Source: Leptospira_A sp046736045
Lineage (GTDB): Bacteria; Spirochaetota; Leptospiria; Leptospirales; Leptospiraceae
NCBI RefSeq assembly: GCF_046736045.1
Contig: NZ_CP177134.1
Coordinates: forward strand, 3,410,001 to 3,474,000
Reading direction: 5' to 3'
DNA length: 64,000 nucleotides
Below the pieces are notes generated by a model. That model was not told where the DNA came from. It saw only the letters and a program-made list of their open reading frames with translations, and did not search any database. The first letter of the stretch is position 1. Every line of letters begins with the position of its first letter. Position numbers and translations under genes: made by a program. Below, piece after piece: positions 44,181 through 57,680 of this stretch.

Positions 44181-44208
44181 AAAAAGCCGAGTATAGAACC
44201 CGGCTTTT
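44181..44208 (-). terminator. intrinsic terminator or attenuator after rpsG
   Basis: AAAAGCCG and CGGCTTTT pair over 8 bases around an 11-base loop that has further partial pairing. On the minus strand the stem is followed at once by TTTTTGTTTTT, a good T-tract that runs into the start codon of the EF-G-like gene at 44174. Confidence 0.8.
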
Positions 44209-44237
44209 CCTTTGCGTTTAGAATCGAATCTATCTTT

Positions 44238-44711
<474 letters not shown>

Positions 44712-44727
44712 ATAATCTTTCCCTTAC

Positions 44728-45102
44728 TTAAGCCTTAGGTCTTTTCGCACCGTATTTAGAACGGCTTTTACGACGTTTGTCTACACCAAGAGTATCCAGC
44801 GTACCGCGAATGATATGATAACGAACCCCTGGTAAATCTTTTACTCTTCCACCACGGATCAGAACTACGTTGTGTTCTTGTAAATTGTGACCTTCACCGG
44901 GGATATAAGCTGTAACTTCAATCCCTGTAGTCAATCGAACCCGAGCTACCTTTCTAAGGGCAGAGTTCGGTTTTTTAGGAGTAAATGTCATTACTCTAGT
45001 GCAAACTCCTCTTCTTTGAGGGCATGCCTTTAGAGCGGGTGATTTAGTTCTTTTCTTTTGTGCGTCTCTTCCATTACGGATGAGCTGATTGATTGTAGGC
45101 AT
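44728..45102 (-). CDS. rpsL: 30S ribosomal protein S12
   Basis: A 124-residue S12. The streptomycin-determining residues look wild type: Lys in TPKKPNSALRKVAR and Lys in GGRVKDLPGVRYH. The RBS AAGGA lies 5 bases before the ATG. About 114 bases separate it from rpoC. Confidence 0.98.
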   Translation of the reverse strand: MPTINQLIRNGRDAQKKRTKSPALKACPQRRGVCTRVMTFTPKKPNSALRKVARVRLTTGIEVTAYIPGEGHNLQEHNVVLIRGGRVKDLPGVRYHIIRGTLDTLGVDKRRKSRSKYGAKRPKA

Positions 45103-45216
45103 TCGATTCCTTCTTACTCTCTATCTACTTAAAATATATGACGGTTTTGTCCAAAATCTAAAGAATAGGCATTTTGTAAACGAAAACCCAAAAAAACTTG
45201 TCGAAGTGACGACGAT

Positions 45217-48200
45217 CTATTCGTCGTCGTCCTCTTCTTCTGCATCATCATCTGATTCCAGTTCGTCTTCGTCCTCATCCTCTTCTTCTACCAAACGGGA
45301 AAGTGTAGCAGTCGAAACAGGAGCGGATTCAGGAAGTTCGGAAACTTCTTCTTCATCCTCTTCCGAATCCAGATCCCAGTCCAAATCCCCTGGGATGTCT
45401 TTGAAAACTTCCACATCGCGGTATTTTTTCATACCGGTTCCCGCAGGAATCATATGACCGATGATTACGTTTTCTTTGAGTCCGGCAAGAACGTCTGTTT
45501 TTCCTTTGATCGCTGCATCGGTAAGAACCTTTGTAGTCTCTTGGAAAGATGCCGCAGAGAAATAAGACTCGGTGTTAAGAGATGCTTTTGTCAAACCGAG
45601 TAAAATCGGTTGGCATTGCGCAGGGCTTCCCCCTTCTCCGATCACTCGGTCGTTTTCCTCTTGGAATTGGAATTTATCCACTTGTTGTTGGTTTACAAAA
45701 GATGTATCCCCGCTATCTGTGATTGTCACTTTACGAAGCATTTGGCGAACCACAACTTCGATGTGTTTATCATTGATATGAACCCCTTGCAGACGGTAAA
45801 CTTCCTGAACTTCGGAAACTAGATAGTTATGAAGTGCATTCGGTCCTTTGATGCTAAGGATATCATGCGGGTCAAAATTTCCTTCGTCGATCTGATCACC
45901 GGTTTTAACAAAATCTCCGTGACGAACACGAAGTTGTTTACCAATCGGAATCGCTACTTTTACTTTTTCCACATCAGCTGATTCGGAAATGATATAAAGG
46001 ATACGTTTTTCTTTTACGATCTCACCACGGTCTTCGATTTTACCGTCGATTTCCGCAAGTGTGCAGGCATCTTTCGGACGACGAGCTTCGAAAAGTTCGT
46101 CTACCCGAGGAAGACCCCCGGTGATATCTCTGGTCTTTTCAGCAACGGAAGGAATCTTAAATAGAATGTCTCCGTCTTTTACTTTATCACCGGATTGGTA
46201 TTGCAATAATGCATCGATTGGAACCGCATAAGCTTCTCCACCCACTATGATTTGCGGGAAGAGTCTGTCTTTTTTCTGTTCCACTACTTTCAGGATGATA
46301 TTTGAAGTTTTAGGATCCACATCTCTTCTGACGTTTTTGCCAACTTCCAAATCTTCCCAATGAACAGTTCCTTCCACTTCGGCAACGATGACTTCGTTGT
46401 ATGGATCAAACTCTGCAAGAGGTTTGTTCTCATCCACGATCTCGTCTTCCTTACATTTAACAATTGTTCCGATTTTGACAGGGATAACTACTTCTTCCCC
46501 GAGAACCCGAAGTCTTGTTCCTTGCAAAGAAACCGTTCCCGGTTGGTCTGCTGTCACCATTTGCTCTCCGTTTTCCGTGAGCTGGGTTCCGAACACTTCC
46601 CCTTTTTCCAAACGTTGTGCATCAATTACACGAACATTGGAAAGATCGGTTGTTTGGAATTCCTGAACTAATCTTTGAATGACGATCGTTCCGCGGCGGG
46701 CAAATACGGTTGCACCCGATTGATTTTTCACCAAACGGCCGTTTACCGACTTAACCAAAGAGCGGTATGGAACTTTATGTTCTTTCTCTTGAATCGTTGC
46801 GGAAGCGGCTCCACCTACGTGGAAGGTTCTCATTGTAAGCTGAGTTCCCGGTTGACCGATGGACTGAGCTGCAATAGTTCCCACTGCTTCTCCGATCTCT
46901 GCCGGCACAAGACGCGCCATGTCCATACCGTAACATTTTGTACAGATACCGTGACGTGAACGGCAAGTCAGAGGAGAACGAACTTTGATTTTATCGTAAC
47001 CTAGATTTTCGATCTTTTGACCGATTGCTCTTGTGATTACGGTATCTTTAGGGAATACGACTTTTTCGGTAACAGGATCGATCAAATCTTCTGCCGTATA
47101 ACGGCCGAATACACGATCCGCAAGGGAAACGATTATGTTTTCCCCTTCTTTCACAAGTCCCAGAGTGATATTGTCTTTTGTTCCGCAATCTTCTTCCGAA
47201 ACGATTACGTCTTGAGAAATATCCACCAAACGACGAGTTAAATAACCCGCATCGGCTGTTTTTAGAGCCGTATCGGCAAGACCTTTACGGGCACCGTGTG
47301 TGGAGATAAAAAATTCTAGAACTCCCAAACCTTCACGGAAGTTGGAACGAATGGCAAGTTCGATAATCTCACCACTTGGCTTCGCCATAAGTCCCCTCAT
47401 CCCTGCAAGCTGACGAATCTGTTGTTTCGATCCGCGGGCTCCGGAAGCAGCCATGACGAAAACAGGATTGAATCCGCCTTGGTCTTTTTCCAATTCTTTG
47501 AACATCCCGTCGGTAATCTTATCATTGGTTTTGGTCCAAATCTCGATTACTTTTTTACGACGTTCTTCGTTCGTAATGATACCTTTGCGATACTCCATAT
47601 CGGCTTTTTCCACTTCTCTGTTAGCATCGTTTACAAGTCCCTCTTTATGAGGAGATACTCTGATGTCTTCAATGGAAATGGTAGGCGCAAAATAAGTAGC
47701 GTATTTATAACCGAGACGTTTCACTTCGTCCAGCATAACTACCGTTTGGCCGGGGCCGAATTTTTCATACACGTCGGCGATGATTTTGTTTGTTTCTTTA
47801 TCACCGAGGACTCTGTTTACGTAAACATAACCTTTCGGCATCACTTGGTTGAAAATAAGTCTACCAGGTGTTGTCTCGATGATTTTGCCTTCGTGAAGAA
47901 CGGAAATTTTTGTTCGAATCTCAATCGTTTTTGATTCGATTGCATACATTACTTCATCCAGACCGGTGAAAAATTTTCCCTGGCCTTTCGCGTCTTTCAC
48001 TTCGGAAGTGAGGTAATAAATTCCAAGAACGATATCTTGAGTCGGTCCGCAAATCGGCTGGCCGTTCGCAGGATTCAGGATATTGTGAGGAGAAAGCATA
48101 AGCATCCAAGTTTCCAATTGCGCCTTAGGAGCAAGAGGAACGTGAATTGCCATCTGATCCCCGTCGAAGTCGGCGTTGAACGCGTGACATACGAGTGGAT

Positions 48201-49515
48201 GAAGTTTGATCGCTTTTCCTTCTACAAGGATTGGTAAAAATGCCTGGATTCCCAGTCTGTGAAGAGTCGGAGCTCTGTTCAACATAACAGGGTGTTCTTT
48301 AACTACGGTATCCAAAACATCGAAAACTTCTTTGTCTTCCGTTTCGATTTTTTTCTTCGCAGATTTGATATTTGGTGCAAGTTCCAAATCAACCAAACGT
48401 TTCATAATGAAAGGTTTGAATAATTCGAGAGCCATCTTTTTAGGAAGACCCATTTGGTGGTATTTAAGTTCAGGACCAACAACGATTACGGAACGACCGG
48501 AATAATCCACCCGTTTACCTAGTAGGTTTTGGCGGAATCGGCCTTGTTTTCCTTTCAACATGTCGGAGATTGACTTCAAAGGACGGTTTCCCTTTCCTTT
48601 AACAGTTCTTTTGCGACGACTGTTGTCAAAAAGAGCGTCTACCGCTTCTTGTAACATCCGTTTTTCGTTACGAACGATGATTTCCGGTGCTTTCAAAGCA
48701 AGAAGGCGTTTCAAACGGTTGTTACGGTTGATCACTCTTCTGTACAAATCGTTCAAATCGGAAGTGGCGAATCTTCCCCCTTCCAATTGAACCATAGGCC
48801 GAAGTTCAGGTGGAATCACTGGAACAACGTCCAATACCATCCATTCCGGACGGTTGCCCGAATCACGGAATGCTTCCAGAACTTCCAATCTTTTGTAAAT
48901 TCGTTTGTCAGAAATTTTGTTTCTGTCTTGGATCTTTTGACGGATCACTCTTGCTTCCGCATCTACATCGATACGAGCAAGTAATTCTTTGATTGCGTCC
49001 CCGCCGATTCCGGCGATGAACTTATCTCCATACTCATCCAGGTAGTTGTGATACTCATCTTCGTCGATGAGCTCGCCTCTGCTTCTACCGGAATCAGCAG
49101 GATCGATGATTACATATTTTTCAAAATAAAGAACGCTCTTCAATTGGTTGATGGTCATATCCAAAAGAAGACCCATACGTGAAGGAACGGATCGGTAGTA
49201 CCAAATATGAGAAACAGGGGCAGCTAATTCAATGTGACCCATTCTTTCTCTACGTACTTTGGAATGAGTTACCTCTACCCCGCATTTGTCGCAAACAACA
49301 CCTTTGTAACGAATGGATTTGAATTTACCGCAGTAACATTCCCAATCCTTGGTCGTTCCAAAAATCTTTTCACAGAACAAACCATCTCTTTCCGGCTTTA
49401 AAGTACGGTAGTTGATGGTTTCCGGTTTTTTAACTTCGCCAAACGACCATTCTTTGATTCGTTCGGGTGAAGCCAAACGAATCGTGATTGATTCAAAAGT
49501 ATTGTAATTTCTCAT
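45217..49515 (-). CDS. rpoC: RNA polymerase beta-prime subunit
   Basis: A 1432-residue subunit with the N-terminal zinc site (CYCGKFKSIRYKGVVCDKCG), the active-site NADFDGDQMAIHVPL with the three catalytic Asp residues, the bridge-helix/trigger-loop region and a second zinc site (CRSRHGICTKCYG). The last about 60 residues form an unusual acidic tail (EEDEEEVSE, then EEEDEDEDELESDDDAEEEDDDE). Sixteen bases after rpoB. Confidence 0.98.
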   Translation of the reverse strand: MRNYNTFESITIRLASPERIKEWSFGEVKKPETINYRTLKPERDGLFCEKIFGTTKDWECYCGKFKSIRYKGVVCDKCGVEVTHSKVRRERMGHIELAAPVSHIWYYRSVPSRMGLLLDMTINQLKSVLYFEKYVIIDPADSGRSRGELIDEDEYHNYLDEYGDKFIAGIGGDAIKELLARIDVDAEARVIRQKIQDRNKISDKRIYKRLEVLEAFRDSGNRPEWMVLDVVPVIPPELRPMVQLEGGRFATSDLNDLYRRVINRNNRLKRLLALKAPEIIVRNEKRMLQEAVDALFDNSRRKRTVKGKGNRPLKSISDMLKGKQGRFRQNLLGKRVDYSGRSVIVVGPELKYHQMGLPKKMALELFKPFIMKRLVDLELAPNIKSAKKKIETEDKEVFDVLDTVVKEHPVMLNRAPTLHRLGIQAFLPILVEGKAIKLHPLVCHAFNADFDGDQMAIHVPLAPKAQLETWMLMLSPHNILNPANGQPICGPTQDIVLGIYYLTSEVKDAKGQGKFFTGLDEVMYAIESKTIEIRTKISVLHEGKIIETTPGRLIFNQVMPKGYVYVNRVLGDKETNKIIADVYEKFGPGQTVVMLDEVKRLGYKYATYFAPTISIEDIRVSPHKEGLVNDANREVEKADMEYRKGIITNEERRKKVIEIWTKTNDKITDGMFKELEKDQGGFNPVFVMAASGARGSKQQIRQLAGMRGLMAKPSGEIIELAIRSNFREGLGVLEFFISTHGARKGLADTALKTADAGYLTRRLVDISQDVIVSEEDCGTKDNITLGLVKEGENIIVSLADRVFGRYTAEDLIDPVTEKVVFPKDTVITRAIGQKIENLGYDKIKVRSPLTCRSRHGICTKCYGMDMARLVPAEIGEAVGTIAAQSIGQPGTQLTMRTFHVGGAASATIQEKEHKVPYRSLVKSVNGRLVKNQSGATVFARRGTIVIQRLVQEFQTTDLSNVRVIDAQRLEKGEVFGTQLTENGEQMVTADQPGTVSLQGTRLRVLGEEVVIPVKIGTIVKCKEDEIVDENKPLAEFDPYNEVIVAEVEGTVHWEDLEVGKNVRRDVDPKTSNIILKVVEQKKDRLFPQIIVGGEAYAVPIDALLQYQSGDKVKDGDILFKIPSVAEKTRDITGGLPRVDELFEARRPKDACTLAEIDGKIEDRGEIVKEKRILYIISESADVEKVKVAIPIGKQLRVRHGDFVKTGDQIDEGNFDPHDILSIKGPNALHNYLVSEVQEVYRLQGVHINDKHIEVVVRQMLRKVTITDSGDTSFVNQQQVDKFQFQEENDRVIGEGGSPAQCQPILLGLTKASLNTESYFSAASFQETTKVLTDAAIKGKTDVLAGLKENVIIGHMIPAGTGMKKYRDVEVFKDIPGDLDWDLDSEEDEEEVSELPESAPVSTATLSRLVEEEDEDEDELESDDDAEEEDDDE

Positions 49516-49531
49516 GCTTATCCGTTATCCC

Positions 49532-53218
<3,687 letters not shown>

Positions 53219-53255
53219 GGAACATTCTCCCTAGGAACGACAAAAGTATAGGTGT

Positions 53256-53308
53256 AAAAATAAATAACAAAATAGAGGTGGGAAAGCCTATGGCCTCCCT
53301 GCCTCTAT
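53256..53308 (-). terminator. large hairpin with U-rich tail between rplL and rpoB
   Basis: Minus-strand stem with ATAGAGG/CCTCTAT outer arms (53302-53308 with 53272-53278), inner GGG/CCC and GGCC/GGCT pairs, and an ATA apex, followed by TTTTGTTATTTATTTTT (53256-53272). It looks like a partial terminator or RNase processing site, equivalent in position to the rplL-rpoB attenuator and RNase III site of E. coli. Confidence 0.75.
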
Positions 53309-53349
53309 CAATTTGAAGAAAGGGGATGGAATATCCTGCAAGCTGGTGA

Positions 53350-53727
53350 TTAACCGGCAGCAGCAACTTCTACTTGAGCCCCAGCACCTTCGAGTTTTTT
53401 CTTAAGATCAGCAGCCTCATCTTTAGAAACGCCCTCTTTCACCGGTTTTCCACCAGCTTCAACAAGAGTTTTAGCGTCAGCTAAACCAAGACCAGTGATT
53501 TCTCTTACGAGTTTAATCACGTCGATTTTTTTATCTCCGTGTGCTTTCAAGATTACATTGAAAGTTGCAGGTTCTTCTGCGGCAGCCGCAGCTCCACCGG
53601 CAACAGCAGCAACCGCAACAGGTGCAGCAGCCGAAATCCCGAATTTGTCCTCCATCTTTTTCACGAGTTCAGCAGCCTGAACCAGTGTAAGACTTCCAAT
53701 TTGTTCTAATAGCGCGTCAACAGCCAT
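53350..53727 (-). CDS. rplL: 50S ribosomal protein L7/L12
   Basis: A 125-residue stalk protein. N-terminal dimerisation helix LLEQIGSLTLVQAAELVKKMEDKFGI, an Ala-rich hinge (about 33-52), and the C-terminal domain ending KKKLEGAGAQVEVAAAG that recruits EF-Tu and EF-G. Forty-four bases after rplJ. Confidence 0.98.
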   Translation of the reverse strand: MAVDALLEQIGSLTLVQAAELVKKMEDKFGISAAAPVAVAAVAGGAAAAAEEPATFNVILKAHGDKKIDVIKLVREITGLGLADAKTLVEAGGKPVKEGVSKDEAADLKKKLEGAGAQVEVAAAG

Positions 53728-53771
53728 CCTATATTCTCCTTAAACTAAATCACTATTCAATTGTTGTAAAA

Positions 53772-54302
53772 TTAACCGTTCTTCTCACCGACAGCATTGA
53801 TTGCTCGTGCAAGGCTCGCCATAATTTGGTTAACCCCGGAAGCAATTTGTGTTGCAGGTGCGTTTAGACCGCGAGCAATCTGAGACAGAAGCTCTTGTTT
53901 GGAAGGAAGACCGGCAATAGCCTCCACTCCCGTTTTATCTAAAACCTGGCCATCCATAAAACCTGTTTTCACTTCGAGTTCTTTTTTGTCTTTTGCGAAG
54001 TCTTTGCAAACTTTTGCTACGGCAGGAAGAGACTCTGTTGAAAAAATAGCCGCTAAAGGCCCTTTATAAATATCACCAAATTCGATCGTTTTGTCTTTGT
54101 GGGCGGAAGATTCCTTGAGAGCGCGAAGGAAAAGATTGTTTTTGATCACTTTCATTTCCGAACCTTCTTTACGAAGTTTCGCTCTCAGATTTGTCATGTC
54201 TTCTACCGTCAAGCCACTGTAAGATGCCAAAATAAAGTTCGGCCCTTTTTCCAGTTTTGCTTTTAAATCTGCTACTGCTTCTATTTTTGCTGCATTTGCC
54301 AT
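53772..54302 (-). CDS. rplJ: 50S ribosomal protein L10
   Basis: A 176-residue L10, base of the ribosomal stalk, with LASYSGLTVEDMTNLRAKLRKEGSEMKVIKNNL. It starts 11 bases after rplA, so there is no room for the L10-binding leader found upstream of rplJ in E. coli. Confidence 0.97.
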   Translation of the reverse strand: MANAAKIEAVADLKAKLEKGPNFILASYSGLTVEDMTNLRAKLRKEGSEMKVIKNNLFLRALKESSAHKDKTIEFGDIYKGPLAAIFSTESLPAVAKVCKDFAKDKKELEVKTGFMDGQVLDKTGVEAIAGLPSKQELLSQIARGLNAPATQIASGVNQIMASLARAINAVGEKNG

Positions 54303-54313
54303 GTTAATACTCG

Positions 54314-55006
<693 letters not shown>

Positions 55007-55026
55007 TTTATAACTACCAGAATTCC

Positions 55027-55455
55027 TTAGAGTTCTACGTTCACGCCCATAGAACGGCAAGTTCCTGCAATGATTTGCACGGCTGCGTTCAGGTCGTTTG
55101 CGTTTAGATCTTCCATTTTTGTTTTAGCAATTTCTTCCAATTGGGCGCGTTTGATAGTTCCCACCTTCACTAAGTGAGGTGTTGCGGAACCGGATGGAAT
55201 TCCCAAAGTTTTGAGAACAAGAAGCGCTGCCGGAGGCGATTTTGTAATAAAAGTAAAACTTCTATCAGTGTATACAGTGATTACAACAGGAAGTTTAAGT
55301 CCGATTTGTGCTTTGGTTCTTTCATTGAATTGTTTGCAAAATTCCATGATATTCAAACCAGCTTGTCCTAGAGCCGGACCAACAGGAGGAGCTGGGTTTG
55401 CTTTTCCCGCTTCCACTTGGAGTTTAATTTGTTTTACTACTTTTTTTGCAGCCAT
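55027..55455 (-). CDS. rplK: 50S ribosomal protein L11
   Basis: A 142-residue L11 with AGKANPAPPVGPALGQAGLNIMEFCKQFN and the thiopeptide-binding proline region intact. It is needed for stringent-response activation of RelA in other bacteria. Twenty-eight bases after nusG. Confidence 0.98.
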   Translation of the reverse strand: MAAKKVVKQIKLQVEAGKANPAPPVGPALGQAGLNIMEFCKQFNERTKAQIGLKLPVVITVYTDRSFTFITKSPPAALLVLKTLGIPSGSATPHLVKVGTIKRAQLEEIAKTKMEDLNANDLNAAVQIIAGTCRSMGVNVEL

Positions 55456-55483
55456 CTCGCTAAAAATCCTTAATTAACTACTA

Positions 55484-56038
55484 TTACGGTTCTGATTTTA
55501 CTTGTAAGTAATCCAGTTCTACGGGAGTTGAACGCCCGAAGATCTCTACTCTTACACGCAATCTTCCCTTATCAGGAAAAATTTCATCCACAAGCCCACT
55601 AAAGTTGGCAAACGGACCATCGATGATTTTTAAAGTTTCACCAACTTTGAAAAGGAAACGCGGACGAGATACTTCTTCCGATTCCACATCCCCTACATCA
55701 CTGAATAGATTTTTGATCTCATCCATTGATAAAGGTTCAGGGCCTTTTCCTTTTCCACCAACAAACGTTGAAACAGAAGGAAGATTTTGGATTTTGAATC
55801 TCAAATCATCCGTCATATTCATTTCAACTAACACGTAACCAGGCATAAGTTTTTTCTTGGTTACTTTCTTTTTACCGTTCTTCATCTCAGCGACATCCAT
55901 TGAAGGAATTTTCACTGAGAAGATCTGGTCCTCCAACTTTTGCTGTTGAACCATTTTTTCAATATTGGTCTTGACCTTGTTTTCATGACCCGAATAGGTC
56001 TGAAGGACATACCATTTTTTTTCCGCAGACTCGTTCAT
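55484..56038 (-). CDS. nusG: transcription factor NusG
   Basis: A 184-residue NusG with NGN domain (WYVLQTYSGHENKVKTNIEK, VLVEMNMTDDL) and a C-terminal KOW domain (GETLKIIDGPFANFSGLVDEI). It couples polymerase to Rho or S10. Eighteen bases after secE. Confidence 0.97.
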   Translation of the reverse strand: MNESAEKKWYVLQTYSGHENKVKTNIEKMVQQQKLEDQIFSVKIPSMDVAEMKNGKKKVTKKKLMPGYVLVEMNMTDDLRFKIQNLPSVSTFVGGKGKGPEPLSMDEIKNLFSDVGDVESEEVSRPRFLFKVGETLKIIDGPFANFSGLVDEIFPDKGRLRVRVEIFGRSTPVELDYLQVKSEP

Positions 56039-56056
56039 GATAACTGAATCCCGTCC

Positions 56057-56245
56057 CTACGCCGCTACCGACCAAAACCATTTCAAAAGTTTTAGAAAAA
56101 GATAATCCGATGTAGATAAAAATACTGAAAATATAATAACTGTTACAAGAACTACAATCGTAGAACTAACTACTTCTTGGCGTGTTGGCCAATGAACTTT
56201 TTCTAGTTCCGCTTTGCATTCCTGAATGAAACTTGTAGCTTTCAT
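56057..56245 (-). CDS. secE: Sec translocon subunit SecE
   Basis: A 62-residue short SecE with the amphipathic ECKAELEKVHWPTRQEVVSST segment and one transmembrane helix. The single-helix form is usual outside enterobacteria. Next to nusG and tRNA-Trp, the classic secE setting. Confidence 0.96.
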   Translation of the reverse strand: MKATSFIQECKAELEKVHWPTRQEVVSSTIVVLVTVIIFSVFLSTSDYLFLKLLKWFWSVAA

Positions 56246-56289
56246 CTTGATCCTAAAATTCTCTTTTTCTTTGAAATTCCGTCGTTCTT

Positions 56290-56363
<74 letters not shown>

Positions 56364-56369
56364 ATTACA

Positions 56370-56444
<75 letters not shown>

Positions 56445-56657
56445 CTTCTAATTCCCACTCAAAGCGCAAGCTCCCAAGCAGGGCTAGGTTTTTTACACTA
56501 TTTTAAATGAGCCTGTTTGGTCAATGGAAAATGGTTTTATTTCCAATAGAACGATCATTTTTAGGAAATCGGGGGAGAATTCCCCTTAAATTCAGTTTTT
56601 AGGATTGCAAGTTCGATAATAGTACTGCATCCCATAGAATTGAGTAGGAATTTCCGA

Positions 56658-57353
56658 GTGGCAAAACCCTTTTTAGAATTAGAAGCACAGATCCCCGAAT
56701 TGGTAAAGGCAAATTCCAAAATTTCCGTCCGTTCCTCCCGGATGAACCGCCAATTGGAACAGTATGTTCTCGCCCTACTCACCAAAATTCTGGTGGAAAT
56801 GGATCAGGAGCGGTTCGTAGAAATGCTCTACACCATTACCAAGGAACTCACCATCAACGGAATCAAGGCCAACCAAAAACGGGTTTTCTTTGAAGACGAA
56901 GGGTTGGACATCACTGATACGGAAGATTACGAAAAAGGAATCAAAGATTATTCCAAAAAGTTTTCGGAAAAAATGGCGGATCAGTATGGAAGGCGCTGCC
57001 TAGCCCGTGGAGTTTACATTCATCTGAAATTCAATTATTGCAAAGACGGTCTTCTGGTTGAGGTCACAAACAACACTCCGGTCATCAAAGCGGAAGAAGT
57101 CCGGATGCGGGAAAAAATGAAAAAATCCATGGGATACAGTGATATCGCCGAGTTCTATATGGACAATATGGACAATACCGAAGGCGCGGGACTTGGAATT
57201 GCTCTCATCATGATCCTTTTGAAAAACGAAGGGGTTGACCCCAATCTATTTCGAATCATTACCTATCCTGACAAAACCATCGCTCGTGTGGAGATTCCTT
57301 TTACGGAAAATTATGTTTCCATTCGAAGCGGAGAACTCGCGGATCTGAACTAA
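56658..57353 (+). CDS. stand-alone GHKL (histidine-kinase-like) ATPase-fold protein
   Basis: About 231 residues from the GTG at 56658, which has AGGA 8 bases upstream; a TTG at 56640 is also in frame. Residues about 60-230 look like a HATPase_c fold: an N-box-like KELTINGIKANQKR and a G2-like EGAGLGIALIMILLKN, but the G1 position reads VTNNTPVI where kinases have DNGxGI, so the adenine-binding Asp is Asn and the following Gly is Thr. No H-box, PAS or receiver. Possibly a regulator or anti-sigma-like protein or a degenerate kinase partner. I do not recognise a named family. Confidence 0.75.
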   Translation: MAKPFLELEAQIPELVKANSKISVRSSRMNRQLEQYVLALLTKILVEMDQERFVEMLYTITKELTINGIKANQKRVFFEDEGLDITDTEDYEKGIKDYSKKFSEKMADQYGRRCLARGVYIHLKFNYCKDGLLVEVTNNTPVIKAEEVRMREKMKKSMGYSDIAEFYMDNMDNTEGAGLGIALIMILLKNEGVDPNLFRIITYPDKTIARVEIPFTENYVSIRSGELADLN

Positions 57354-57680
57354 TAAGACAAGTTTTCATAGAAGCGACGAATGTTTGAAAAACCTTAAGG
57401 ATGAAAATTACTTAGGTGTCTTTCCTACTTCTTTAATTAGATGGGATTTTGGTATCCCCGCCCCTTTTTTTTGCGCCAATAGAAGCAAAAAAAGTATTCG
57501 AAGAATCATCAACGAAGCTGATCTTTCTGGGTGGGGAACTAGACAAAGCCGCCCAATGAGTTCCTTCTACCACACCGCCTTTCCTCTGTAAAGTGATGTT
57601 ACTGTTTCCTGAAATTTTATTCAAATAAGTTCGCCTTTTTGCCCTCGACGTTTCCGGACGGTCTTTCTAATTTGGAGGGC
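57354..57680. other. 327-base intergenic region with no supported gene
   Basis: It contains only short frames on both strands (57385-57591 plus; 57433-57624 minus, TTG start) with no family likeness, so neither is called. The stretch includes an interrupted inverted repeat GGAACT (57535-57540) with AGTTCC (57559-57564). The next gene's RBS GGAGG is at its right edge. Confidence 0.5.

Noticed and set aside
45103..45216. Promoter for rpsL with TTGGAC (45149-45154) and TAAGTA (45126-45131)
   Set aside because: The -10 candidate matches the consensus poorly; a promoter in this 114-base gap is plausible but not supportable by eye.
45089..45457. Plus-strand serine-rich ORF
   Set aside because: It is the antisense of the Glu/Asp codons in the RpoC acidic tail; the low-complexity Ser runs come from that.
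56572..56585. GGGGA/TCCCC small stem before the GHKL gene
   Set aside because: Only five pairs, no T-tract at the right distance and no gene it would terminate; could be chance.
57433..57624. 63-codon minus-strand ORF with TTG start
   Set aside because: No RBS, no family and overlapping another short frame; not enough support.
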